Assembly (NCBI GenBank): GCA_045531955.1
Contig: JAZSFC010000024.1
Location: 1-64,000, forward strand
Reading direction: 5' to 3'
From: SIG299 sp045531955
GTDB taxonomy: Bacteria; Bacillota; Clostridia; Lachnospirales; Lachnospiraceae
Length of the DNA: 64,000 nt
Shown here in pieces: positions 17,026 through 24,712 of this stretch. The position numbers were made by a program, and so were the translations under genes. Within the stretch, counting starts at the first letter, position 1; each line of letters opens with the position of its first letter. A model generated the notes under the pieces. That model saw nothing but the letters and a program-made list of their open reading frames with translations. It was not told where the DNA came from and searched no databases.

Positions 17026-18381
17026 ATGCAAAGAGAACGTCTGGGAAGCAGACTTGGCTTCCTTTTACTTAGTGCGGGCTGCGCTATCGGTATTGGCAAT
17101 GTATGGAAGTTTCCATATATGGTTGGCCAGTATGGTGGCGGAGCTTTCGTACTCATTTATATCTTCTTTTTAATAGCACTTGGTGTTCCGGTAATGACTA
17201 TGGAATTTGCCATTGGCCGAGCCAGCCAGAAAAGTCCGGTAAAATTTTATCAGGAGTTAGAGCCTAAGGGCAGCAAGTGGCATATTCACGGATATGTATC
17301 GTTTCTTGGTAACTATTTGCTTTTGATGTTTTATACCAGTGTAGCAGGATGGTTATTACAGTATTTTGTTGATATTGCCGCAGGAAAGTTTGCAGGATTA
17401 GATGCGGCAGGAATTAAAACCGCGTATGAGAATATGCTGACTAAACCGGTGCCGTTAATGATTTATGCTGGAATTTCTATCCTGCTTGCAGTTGTTGTCT
17501 GCTCTGTTGGTGTAAAAAATGGTTTGGAGCGTATTACCAAATGGATGATGCTGGCTTTGCTTGCAATTATGATAATGCTGGCGGTAAACAGCATTACGTT
17601 GGAAGGCAGTGGGGAAGGCCTGCGCTTTTATTTATTACCAAATCTTGCACGTATGAAGCAGGTTGGTGTTGGTAATATTATTGTCGGAGCAATGAATCAG
17701 GCATTTTTTACGCTTAGCATCGGCATGGGAAGTATGGCTATATTCGGAAGCTATATCGGTAAAGAACGTGCTCTTATGGGGGAAGCGGTGCATGTGGCGG
17801 TGTTGGACACTTTTGTGGCATTTGCCTCGGGTCTTATTATATTCCCGGCATGCATGGCTTATGGAGTACAGGTCGACAGCGGAAAAAGTCTGATATTTAT
17901 CACATTACCGAATATATTCAACAATCTTCCCGGAGGAAGAGTATGGGGCAGCTTGTTTTTCGTTTTCATGTCCTTTGCGGCATTATCTACTGTTTTGGCA
18001 GTGTTTGAGAATCTGGTGTCCTGTACCATTGATTTATTTGGCTGGGGAAGAAAAAAGGCCTGCCTCTTGAATGGCATTGCACTGTTCCTGCTGTCCGTTC
18101 CGTGTGTATTAGGTTTTAACTTGTGGAAAAACTTTGAACCGATGGGTTACGGAAGCAATGTAATGGACTTGGAGGATTTTATAGTCAGCAATCTGATTCT
18201 TCCCCTGGGCTCCTTAATTTATGTTATATTCTGTACCACCCGCTATGGCTGGGGATGGAAGAATTTTGTAGCAGAGGCAAATGAGGGCAAAGGTCTCAAA
18301 GTAGCAAATTGGATGCGTGGTTATATGACTTTTGTGTTGCCGATAGTTTTACTTGTAATTTTTCTTGTAGGAATATTATAA
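17026..18381 (+). CDS. NSS-family sodium-dependent transporter
   Basis: 451 residues with eleven or twelve membrane segments. The N-terminal signature GCAIGIGNVWKFPYMVGQYGG (starting near residue 18) is the sodium- and substrate-binding first helix of the neurotransmitter:sodium symporter family (LeuT, TnaT, MhsT). The second conserved sodium-site region, AFFTLSIGMGSMAIFGSY (about 224), is also intact. It probably imports an amino acid. It begins 34 bases after the zinc-ribbon gene and may share its transcript. The terminator at 18391-18424 follows closely. Confidence 0.93.
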   Translation: MQRERLGSRLGFLLLSAGCAIGIGNVWKFPYMVGQYGGGAFVLIYIFFLIALGVPVMTMEFAIGRASQKSPVKFYQELEPKGSKWHIHGYVSFLGNYLLLMFYTSVAGWLLQYFVDIAAGKFAGLDAAGIKTAYENMLTKPVPLMIYAGISILLAVVVCSVGVKNGLERITKWMMLALLAIMIMLAVNSITLEGSGEGLRFYLLPNLARMKQVGVGNIIVGAMNQAFFTLSIGMGSMAIFGSYIGKERALMGEAVHVAVLDTFVAFASGLIIFPACMAYGVQVDSGKSLIFITLPNIFNNLPGGRVWGSLFFVFMSFAALSTVLAVFENLVSCTIDLFGWGRKKACLLNGIALFLLSVPCVLGFNLWKNFEPMGYGSNVMDLEDFIVSNLILPLGSLIYVIFCTTRYGWGWKNFVAEANEGKGLKVANWMRGYMTFVLPIVLLVIFLVGIL

Positions 18382-18390
18382 AGAGAAATA

Positions 18391-18424
18391 GGATGTTGTT
18401 CAAAAGAAACAACATCCTTTCTTT
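18391..18424 (+). terminator. Terminator after the NSS transporter gene
   Basis: Perfect stem GGATGTTGTT (18391-18400) / AACAACATCC (18408-18417), then TTTCTTT. Confidence 0.9.
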
Positions 18425-18450
18425 ACATATGGCAAAAATACTGGTAACAT
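18422..18450 (+). promoter_or_regulatory. Promoter of the GH13 gene
   Basis: TTTACA (18422-18427), 17-base spacer, TAACAT (18445-18450), directly after the preceding terminator. Confidence 0.5.
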
Positions 18451-18479
18451 GAAAATAAGAAGAAATGGAGGTGGTATCC

Positions 18480-20330
18480 ATGGGGGAAAAGAAGAAATTA
18501 AGTATAAACAGCAGACTGGGAGAGGCGTATGCTACACCAATCGGGCACGATGCCATCGGTAAAGTGCTGATGCAACTGGGTCTTTCCGAAAAACTGATTA
18601 CTAATCCGGTTGTAGGGAATCTGAAGCTTTCCACAATTTCTAAAATCGCCGGAAAGAAACTGGATGCAGGATTTATGCAGGCAATTGTGAATTTGCTGAA
18701 TTCGGAATGTGAAACACCGGCAGAGAATTCGGGACCGGTTAAGGAAAAATGGTGGAAAGAAGCGGTATTTTATCAGATTTATCCAAGAAGTTTTTATGAT
18801 ACCAACGGAGATGGCATCGGTGATTTGCGCGGTATTATAAAAAAGCTTGATTATTTGCAGGACATAGGCGTAGATGCCTTGTGGCTTTCTCCGATTTACG
18901 ATTCACCGAATGACGATAACGGCTATGATATCCGTGACTATCGGAAAATTATGCAGGAATTCGGCACCATGGAAGACTTCGATGAGCTTTTACATGAGGT
19001 GCATGAACGAGGTATGCGTCTGATTATGGATTTGGTAATTAACCATACTTCTGACGAGCATGCCTGGTTTGTGGAAGCGCTGGAAAATGAAGATTCCAAG
19101 TACCGGGATTACTATTTCTTCCGTCCGGATGATGGCAGCGGTAAGGAACCAAATAACTGGGGATCCTTCTTCTCCGGCTCTGCATGGAACTATTATGAAG
19201 AACAGGAAGCATGGGTAATGCATTTGTTTTCCAAAAAGCAGATGGACTTAAACTGGGACAACCCGGCTGTCCGTGATGATTTGGTGGATATGATTAACTG
19301 GTGGCTGGACAAGGGCGTAGACGGCTTCCGTATGGACGTTATCAACTACATTTCTAAGCCGGAAGGCTTGCCAAACGGCAACGAAATGATTGGCCAAATG
19401 ATGGAATTTACGGGCGTGGAGCAGTATTACTATGGGCCGAATTTACATAAGTATCTTCATGAGGTAAGAGAGCGTGCTTTTGAACCTCACGGAGCATTTT
19501 CTGTGGGTGAAACTCCGGGCATTGGAATGAATATGGCAAAGATGCTTACAGGTGAGGAGCGTAAGGAACTGGATATGGTATTCAACTTTGACCAGTTGGA
19601 AACTCCGGGACATGTGCGTTTTGACGATTATAAGTATGATTTAAATTACTATAGAGACTATATTATCCAGTGGATGGAAGGTTATGGCAACAACTGCTGG
19701 ATGTCACTGTTTTACAATAATCATGATAATCCTCGTATGATCAGCAAGGTCAGTACAAAAGCGGAAGATGCAGTGCCGCTGGCAAAGCTTCTTGCCACCA
19801 TGCAGTTTACATTAAAGGGCACACCATTTATGTTCCAGGGAGATGAAATGGGCTTGGTAAATTATGACTTTGTTTCCATGGAGGAAGTGACGGACGTAGA
19901 AGCAAAAGGTAAGTATGCTGAACTTTTGGAGCAGGGAAAAACAGCAGAAGAAGCTTTTGCAGTTATCTTAGCCGGAACCCGTGAACACACCAGAGTGCTG
20001 CTACCGTGGAATGAATTCCCGGCAGGAACAAGACCGGAGCTGATACAAAAGGAAAAGCCGGAGGTCAGGGACTTTTATAAGAAGCTGATTGAACTGCGTC
20101 ATAAAGAAAAAGCATTGGTTTACGGTAAGTTTACGGTGCTTTGCAAGAAGAAGGACCGTTTTGTGTACAGCAGAAGCTTAAACGGAACGGAGTTTGTGAT
20201 TGACTGTAATCTATGTGATAAACCGAAGAAAGCCTGGAAGAACGAAGGGTATGAATTTGTGCTTCCGGCAGAGGTAGTAGACACCGGAACCTTACAGCCG
20301 TATGAAGCCAGGGTTTTAAGAAAGAAATAG
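18480..20330 (+). CDS. GH13 alpha-glucosidase (oligo-1,6-glucosidase-like) with N-terminal extension
   Basis: 616 residues. The catalytic barrel starts at WWKEAVFYQIYPRSF (about residue 92) and shows the GH13 regions DLVINHTSDEH (about 185), GFRMDVINYI with the nucleophile Asp (about 285), the acid/base Glu in SVGETPG (about 342) and NNHDNPR (about 420). The QIYPRSF start and these motifs fit oligo-1,6-glucosidases/sucrose isomerases; the enzyme is cytoplasmic. About 85 extra residues precede the barrel (helical, GHDAIGKVLMQLGLSEKLIT then KLSTISKIAGKKLDAGF), apparently a small accessory domain. GGAGGTGG five bases upstream fixes the ATG at 18480; an upstream in-frame ATG lies in that site. 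A giant hairpin starts at the base after the stop codon. Confidence 0.9.
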   Translation: MGEKKKLSINSRLGEAYATPIGHDAIGKVLMQLGLSEKLITNPVVGNLKLSTISKIAGKKLDAGFMQAIVNLLNSECETPAENSGPVKEKWWKEAVFYQIYPRSFYDTNGDGIGDLRGIIKKLDYLQDIGVDALWLSPIYDSPNDDNGYDIRDYRKIMQEFGTMEDFDELLHEVHERGMRLIMDLVINHTSDEHAWFVEALENEDSKYRDYYFFRPDDGSGKEPNNWGSFFSGSAWNYYEEQEAWVMHLFSKKQMDLNWDNPAVRDDLVDMINWWLDKGVDGFRMDVINYISKPEGLPNGNEMIGQMMEFTGVEQYYYGPNLHKYLHEVRERAFEPHGAFSVGETPGIGMNMAKMLTGEERKELDMVFNFDQLETPGHVRFDDYKYDLNYYRDYIIQWMEGYGNNCWMSLFYNNHDNPRMISKVSTKAEDAVPLAKLLATMQFTLKGTPFMFQGDEMGLVNYDFVSMEEVTDVEAKGKYAELLEQGKTAEEAFAVILAGTREHTRVLLPWNEFPAGTRPELIQKEKPEVRDFYKKLIELRHKEKALVYGKFTVLCKKKDRFVYSRSLNGTEFVIDCNLCDKPKKAWKNEGYEFVLPAEVVDTGTLQPYEARVLRKK

Positions 20331-20730
20331 TTTTCCACCGGTTTTTCTTCCGACTCAGCTGCTTATCCACTGCGGCTTGCCGGGGTGCTTCTTTGTAGAG
20401 AGGACTATGTCTGCTGCATGGTGTTTTACAAAAACTCGTCGGCAGGGGAATGAGAGTCGTTTTCTCATTTGACTTATTCGAAACATCCTGCGGATGTAAT
20501 CAAAAGAAGAGGTAAGGCACTCGTTGACAACACAGTTGTCCGAGGTGCCATAACCTCTTCTTTTTTACGCTGCGCGTTTTTCGAATAAGTCAAACGCCGT
20601 ATGTTGCATAGTTACACCCTACCGACTCAAACAGTTTGCCAAAACACCATACGCATCCATATCACCCCAAAGGAGCAATCCGGAGCCGCCGGGAAAGCAC
20701 TGAACGTCGGGACGAGAAATCGGTGGAAAA
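20331..20730 (+). repeat. Giant imperfect hairpin element A (3' region of the GH13 gene)
   Basis: A 400-base region whose two halves pair almost end to end. Matched blocks: TTTTCCACCG (20331-20340) with CGGTGGAAAA (20721-20730); ATGGTGTTTT (20418-20427) with AAAACACCAT (20641-20650); TTTGACTTATTCGAAA (20468-20483) with its exact complement at 20579-20594; AAAGAAGAGGT (20503-20513) with ACCTCTTCTTT (20553-20563). The tip is GACAA..TTGTC, and the tip plus T-run looks like a strong terminator. Between the last two stems each strand carries a lateral hairpin (ACATCC-tgc-GGATGT on the 5' side, ACGC-tgc-GCGT on the 3' side), giving a four-way junction. No coding region is seen here. It is homologous to element B when B is read on the minus strand. 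Confidence 0.85.
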
Positions 20731-20772
20731 CTGCGGTATCCTACATGAATTTGGAAGTTATAATTGCCGTCT

Positions 20773-21324
20773 TTAAGTGAATTGATTTTTTAGATTGCGG
20801 TGATAATATTCTTTACTTAAAGAGTAGATGTATTTTAAAGTATATTTTCCCGTTTTAGAAAAAAATTCTCGTTTGGTTTCAATTAATTTATAGCCATAGG
20901 ATTCAAGAGATTTTATAGAGTTTGTGTTTCCCTCCCAAACATCGGCATAAAGTAATTCAACTGATAACTTATCAAAGACATACTGGTAAAACAGTTTTTT
21001 TGCCTCTTTCATGTGTCCTTTTCTCCAATATTGAGATGAAAGGAATTGAGATTCTCCCGCTGTCAATATTCCGTTATTTATTTCTGGTTTCCCAAGTCTT
21101 ATAATGCCAATTATAGAGTGGGAATCATTTGAAATTATCATCCAATTAATAAAATATTTTTCATACTTTTTCAACAGTTCAATAATCTCATCAATATGTT
21201 TTGGAACAGTATTACCGGTATATGTGTGAATATTTTCATCTTGAGAAATTTCGAAATAGCCTTTTGCGTGTTTTTGAACATTTAAAGGTTCAAGTGTAAT
21301 TAATTTCCCCTTCATAGTAATCAT
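20773..21324 (-). CDS. GNAT-family N-acetyltransferase (RimJ/RimL-like)
   Basis: 183 residues. RimJ/RimL-type layout: substrate-binding N-terminus (KLITLEPLNVQKH), a central strand (IGIIRLG), the acetyl-CoA-associated segment QYWRKGHMKEAKKLFYQYVFD (about residue 109) and VWEGNTNSIKSLESYGYKL near 145, where NxxSxxxxExxGY is the family's conserved C-terminal motif. The codon usage is visibly more AT-rich than the neighbours', suggesting transfer. It stands alone between two giant hairpin elements. Promoter on the minus strand: TTGAAA (21386-21391), 16 bases, TATAAT (21364-21369). The acceptor substrate is unknown. Confidence 0.85.
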   Translation of the reverse strand: MITMKGKLITLEPLNVQKHAKGYFEISQDENIHTYTGNTVPKHIDEIIELLKKYEKYFINWMIISNDSHSIIGIIRLGKPEINNGILTAGESQFLSSQYWRKGHMKEAKKLFYQYVFDKLSVELLYADVWEGNTNSIKSLESYGYKLIETKREFFSKTGKYTLKYIYSLSKEYYHRNLKNQFT

Positions 21325-21363
21325 TAGTTTGTTGCCCTTTCGATTTCAGATTTGTTTGATTTT

Positions 21364-21391
21364 ATTATATCAGGTGTCCTTTTCTTTTCAA
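21364..21391 (-). promoter_or_regulatory. Promoter of the GNAT gene
   Basis: Minus strand TTGAAA (21386-21391), 16-base spacer, TATAAT (21364-21369), about 40 bases before the start codon. Confidence 0.7.
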
Positions 21392-21429
21392 GATGTATAT
21401 TCTTATCTCAAAACCACAATTTCCTCCCC

Positions 21430-21897
21430 AGTGTAGAACATTGGCAGAACCGCCCCGTACTTTTTTGAGCCTTTTTCGAGTTCCGGCATTCAGCACTTTT
21501 CCGGCAGGCTCCAAGGTGTCCGGTTTTGATGAAATGGATGCGCCGGCAGTTTGGCTAACTGTCTGAAGTGGCGGTGAAGAGATACTGGTAGGGATTTGGA
21601 GTGCTCAAAAGCGCGGGAGCGCTTTTAAGAAAGGTACGAGGGGCACCTCTGGACAAGCTTGCTTGTCTAAGAGTGTCCTTGCACCTTTCTTAGAAGTACA
21701 TCCATCGGATGTTTTGAGCACCCAAATCAATAAAAAATCTCTTTACACTTCACTGCCACTGAGTTTTAGCAAACTACCGGTGAGCAGACATTCGTTCTCA
21801 TCAAAAACGGATACCTTGGCAAGCACCCGCGAAAAGTGGCTGAGCCGGAAAAGGAAAATGCGAAAAAAGAAACGACTGTGGGGCGGTTCCAAACACT
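21430..21897 (-). repeat. Giant imperfect hairpin element B (3' region of the aminotransferase gene)
   Basis: A 468-base fold-back. Pairing blocks (plus coordinates): AGTGT..CCGCCCC near 21430-21456 with GGGGCGG..ACACT at 21880-21897; CCAAGGTGTCCGGTTTTGAT with ATCAAAAACGGATACCTTGG; TGCTCAAAA (21602-21610) with TTTTGAGCA (21712-21720); TAAGAAAGGT (21626-21635) with ACCTTTCTTA (21683-21692); tip GACAAGC..GCTTGTC. Lateral hairpins on both strands at the same level: AAAAGCGC-ggga-GCGCTTTT (21607-21626) and ACATCC-atc-GGATGT (21698-21712). Read on the minus strand it matches element A in order and sequence. A local stem ACGACTGTGG / CCACAGCCGT (21872-21911) with T-runs is an ordinary terminator for the aminotransferase gene. 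No gene is seen in 21325-21918. Confidence 0.85.
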
Positions 21898-21918
21898 CAC
21901 TCCACAGCCGTTAATTTT

Positions 21919-23109
21919 TTACTTATAAAATTCTGCCAAAGCCTTAAAGGCTTCCAATGCACGTTCTACCCGTTCTGTCGGCACACAGAAGGAGATACGT
22001 GTGTGACCCGGACAACCAAAGCCGGTACCCGGTACAATAAGCAAATTGAAGTCCTTTGCCTTTTCACAGAATGCGATATCATCCGGAATCAGGGTTCTAG
22101 GGAAGATGTAGAAGGTACCCTGAGGTTCAACTACATGATAACCAAGCTCTCTAAGTCCCTTGGTAAGAATATTCTTATTTGTTTCATAAATGCTGATATC
22201 AGCGGTTTCTCCGGCACATTCCGCACACACTCTCTGGAAGAGGCTTGGTGCGTTTACGTAGCCAAGGGAACGGCCTGCGCCCGCAATTGCGGCGTAAACT
22301 AATGGCTGGTCTTCTACGGAATCCGGCACAAGTACATAACCCAGACGTTCACCCGGCAGGGAAAGGGACTTAGACCAAGAGTAGCAAACCAGAGTGTTTT
22401 TATAGTATTTTGGCAGGAACGGAATCTTTACGCCGCCAAAAACGATTTCACGGTATGGTTCATCGGAAATTAAGTAAATCGGATGGCCGAATTTTGCGGA
22501 AGCAGTCTCTAATACAGTAGCCAGCTTTTTGACGGTTTCTTCGGAATAAACAGCACCGCAAGGGTTGTTTGGAGAGTTCACGATAACTGCCATGGTGTGT
22601 TCATTAAGTGCTGCTTCGAAAGCGTCAAAATCAATCTGGAATGCTTCGATGTCTGCAGGAATCAGTGTCATTTTGGCACCGGCACCTTCGATGAAAACCT
22701 TGTATTCCGGGAAGTATGGAGCAAATACCACAACTTCGTCACCTGCACCCGGTGTGCAGATGCCGTTTAAACAGCAGCAGAGAGCAGCAGCGGCACCCAC
22801 AGTTATGTATAAGTTCTCCGGCCGGAGATTCATATCAAAGCGTTTGTTTAAGGAATCGGAAATGAGGGCGCGTACGCCGGCATCACCCTGGGCGCTGGTG
22901 TAACCGTGAAGAACTACAGGGTCCATTTCCTTAATTAAGCGAAGGGCAGTTTCATTCACGCAGTCAGGTGCTGCCACACTTGGATTTCCGATGGAAAAGT
23001 CAAAAATATTTTCTGCGCCTACTTCTGCAGCGCGGATTTTACCAAATTCAAATAATTCACGGATAACGGAACGCTGGGTTCCGAGACCAACCATTCTCTG
23101 ATTTAACAT
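21919..23109 (-). CDS. Class I/II PLP-dependent aminotransferase
   Basis: 396 residues. The PLP lysine is in SWSKSLSLPGERLGY (about residue 231), the cofactor-binding region is NSPNNPCGAVY (about 170) with ISDEPYREI (about 202), and the carboxylate-binding Arg is in HTRISFCVP (about 371). This is the pattern of aspartate/aromatic-type aminotransferases of Clostridia, using 2-oxoglutarate-type keto acids; the precise amino acid is undetermined. AGGAGG lies seven bases before the ATG. It is apparently monocistronic and is followed by giant hairpin B. Confidence 0.92.
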   Translation of the reverse strand: MLNQRMVGLGTQRSVIRELFEFGKIRAAEVGAENIFDFSIGNPSVAAPDCVNETALRLIKEMDPVVLHGYTSAQGDAGVRALISDSLNKRFDMNLRPENLYITVGAAAALCCCLNGICTPGAGDEVVVFAPYFPEYKVFIEGAGAKMTLIPADIEAFQIDFDAFEAALNEHTMAVIVNSPNNPCGAVYSEETVKKLATVLETASAKFGHPIYLISDEPYREIVFGGVKIPFLPKYYKNTLVCYSWSKSLSLPGERLGYVLVPDSVEDQPLVYAAIAGAGRSLGYVNAPSLFQRVCAECAGETADISIYETNKNILTKGLRELGYHVVEPQGTFYIFPRTLIPDDIAFCEKAKDFNLLIVPGTGFGCPGHTRISFCVPTERVERALEAFKALAEFYK

Positions 23110-23164
23110 ATGTATGCCTCCTAAGATATAAAATTGCGAGTATAAGCAACTTCAGAACGTTATT

Positions 23165-23213
23165 ATAAAAAATGCTCTATCATTGTTTAACACTTTAGTG
23201 TAATGATAGAGCA
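23165..23213 (-). terminator. Terminator of the MarR-DegV operon
   Basis: Perfect twelve-base stem TGCTCTATCATT (23173-23184) / AATGATAGAGCA (23202-23213), followed on the minus strand by TTTTTTAT. Confidence 0.9.
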
Positions 23214-23235
23214 AAATCTTTATTATGTCAATAAA

Positions 23236-24072
23236 CTATTTATGAACGAACAATACTCCGAAGGCACCCGGACCTACGTGGCATCCGATGGTGGCGCCAA
23301 CCTGCTTACGGGAATGGAGTAGATAGCCTGCATTGACTACTTTGGCTTCCAAGGAAATACAATTTTCCATGCCGTAGGAGTAGATGCTGTAAATCGGATA
23401 ATTTTCATCAATTTCATATTCCTGCATGGCATTTAGAACGAATGACATGGACTTGTTTTTACCAACGCATTTTCCCATAACAGCCACTTCGCCTTCCGGA
23501 GTTACGGTAATAATCGGTTTCAGATTTGCTAAATTTCCGATGGCCGCTGCTGCTTTGCTGACACGGCCGCCACGGCACAGGTATTCTAAGGTATCCACCG
23601 CTGCAATAACTTTAGTACGTTTTTTTAAGTCTTCTACAGTTGCTACAATTTCTTCCGCAGTAGCGCCGGCATCACGCATGGAACACGCCTTGTTTGCTAA
23701 GAAGCGGATTAAGTGAGTGGCGGACAGGGAATCCACAATATGGATTTTGTCGTAATCTGCCATATTCTTTGCCAGGTGGGCACTCTGGCAGGTGCCGCTT
23801 AAAGCGGAGGAGAGCAGGATACAGATAACTTCATCTCTGGCTTCCTTTGCTTCCTTAAAATGTTTCAGGAAAACTTCAGGAGAAGGCTGGGAAGTTTTAG
23901 GAAACCCATTATTTTCCATCAACCATTCATAAAGCTGGTCTCTGGAAATATCCACGCCGTCCAGATATATTTTGTCATCTAAATTAATATTTAAAGAAGC
24001 AAGAATCATTTGCTTTTTATCAATTTCTTCTTTCAGGTAATCCGCAGAAGAGTCTATAATGATTCGAATCAT
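23236..24072 (-). CDS. DegV family fatty-acid-binding protein
   Basis: 278 residues, the usual DegV length. Seen: N-terminal IIIDSSADYL (residues 4-13), TSQPSPEVFLKHF (about 58), the SALSGTCQSAHLAKN helix (about 90), VDSLSAT (about 112), LEYLCRGGRVSKAAAAIGNLANLKPI (about 162) and a C-terminal GCHVGPGAFGVLF. DegV/FakB proteins bind a fatty acid and present it to the kinase FakA; no FakA is in this window. It follows a MarR regulator with a 19-base gap and a shared terminator, an arrangement that suggests fatty-acid-responsive control (inference). Confidence 0.93.
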   Translation of the reverse strand: MIRIIIDSSADYLKEEIDKKQMILASLNINLDDKIYLDGVDISRDQLYEWLMENNGFPKTSQPSPEVFLKHFKEAKEARDEVICILLSSALSGTCQSAHLAKNMADYDKIHIVDSLSATHLIRFLANKACSMRDAGATAEEIVATVEDLKKRTKVIAAVDTLEYLCRGGRVSKAAAAIGNLANLKPIITVTPEGEVAVMGKCVGKNKSMSFVLNAMQEYEIDENYPIYSIYSYGMENCISLEAKVVNAGYLLHSRKQVGATIGCHVGPGAFGVLFVHK

Positions 24073-24091
24073 GGGAATAATCCTTTCCGGG

Positions 24092-24529
24092 TTATTTTAT
24101 TATTTCGCCGGCAACATCGGAGATGCCGTTTAACGTATCAATGATTTCCAAAGTTTTTTCTTCACCGAGTTTTTCAATGATATCATCCAAAAGCTTTAAA
24201 ATTTGCTCGTGTTGTTTTAAATAAGCATTGGATTGTTCGGTAGTAAGACGGACAAATATTTTACGTTTGTCTTGTGGGGAACGTTCTCTGGTAATCAGAT
24301 TTTTATCCTCCAGCTGGGTTAAAATCCGGTTCATTTGTGATTTTAAGATTTTTGTCTCGGCACAAAGGTCTGTAGCGGTCAAGGCGTGTGATGGTTGTTC
24401 GGTGGCATTCCGGTACAGAATGTTACAAATCAAAGATTCGTTATAGGACATTTCCGAAACTAACCGGCTGTTATTGATGGCTGTGGATATTTTAAGCCAT
24501 GCACCGAGTAAAACTTCATTTAGTTGCAT
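24092..24529 (-). CDS. MarR-family transcriptional regulator
   Basis: 145 residues from MQLNEVLL. The winged helix-turn-helix is seen in LTATDLCAETKILKSQMNRILTQLEDKNLITRERSPQDKRKIFVRLT (about residues 47-95), with helical dimerisation ends. An open frame extends upstream through the operator region but has no ribosome-binding site; GAAAGAAG before 24529 supports this start. Inverted copies of one 12-base site lie at the -10 box and over the start codon, so it is likely autoregulated. It is upstream of the degV gene in the same operon, reminiscent of FabT-type fatty-acid control. Confidence 0.88.
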   Translation of the reverse strand: MQLNEVLLGAWLKISTAINNSRLVSEMSYNESLICNILYRNATEQPSHALTATDLCAETKILKSQMNRILTQLEDKNLITRERSPQDKRKIFVRLTTEQSNAYLKQHEQILKLLDDIIEKLGEEKTLEIIDTLNGISDVAGEIIK

Positions 24530-24604
24530 AGTATCACTTCTTTCTTTAGATAAATCACATGGAACGAAACGTTCACAGTGTGAACAGTTCAAAAGTGATA
24601 CTAT
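24528..24604. promoter_or_regulatory. Probable MarR operator region
   Basis: ATAGTATCACTT (24528-24539) and its exact inverse AAGTGATACTAT (24593-24604) flank the leader; the latter overlaps the -10 box and the former the start codon. Between them is a separate palindrome GTTCACA-G-TGTGAAC (24571-24585). Confidence 0.7.
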
Positions 24605-24626
24605 CATAAGGCGAAAGGTTTGTCAA
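24598..24626 (-). promoter_or_regulatory. Promoter of the MarR-DegV operon
   Basis: Minus strand TTGACA (24621-24626), 17-base spacer, TAGTAT (24598-24603). Confidence 0.8.
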
Positions 24627-24655
24627 GCCCCCGGCTTGCTATGTGCGCCAAAATA

Positions 24656-24707
24656 AAAGAAACAGCCACAGTGACTCACCCGAAAACGGAACTGTGGCTG
24701 TTTCTTT
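24656..24707 (-). terminator. Terminator of carB
   Basis: Perfect 17-base stem, AAAGAAACAGCCACAGT (24656-24672) with its complement at 24691-24707; on the minus strand the stem is followed by TTTATTTTGG. Confidence 0.92.
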
Positions 24708-24712
24708 ATATT

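Noticed and set aside
20773..21324. GNAT toxin of a toxin-antitoxin pair
   Set aside because: No DUF1778-type or other small antitoxin gene is adjacent, and the motifs are those of RimJ/RimL enzymes.
20331..21918. Composite transposon with inverted terminal repeats around the GNAT gene
   Set aside because: The two hairpins are in opposite orientation and homologous, but each is itself a self-complementary fold, no target-site duplication or transposase is visible, and the two ends of the interval (20331 and 21897) do not match as simple terminal repeats.
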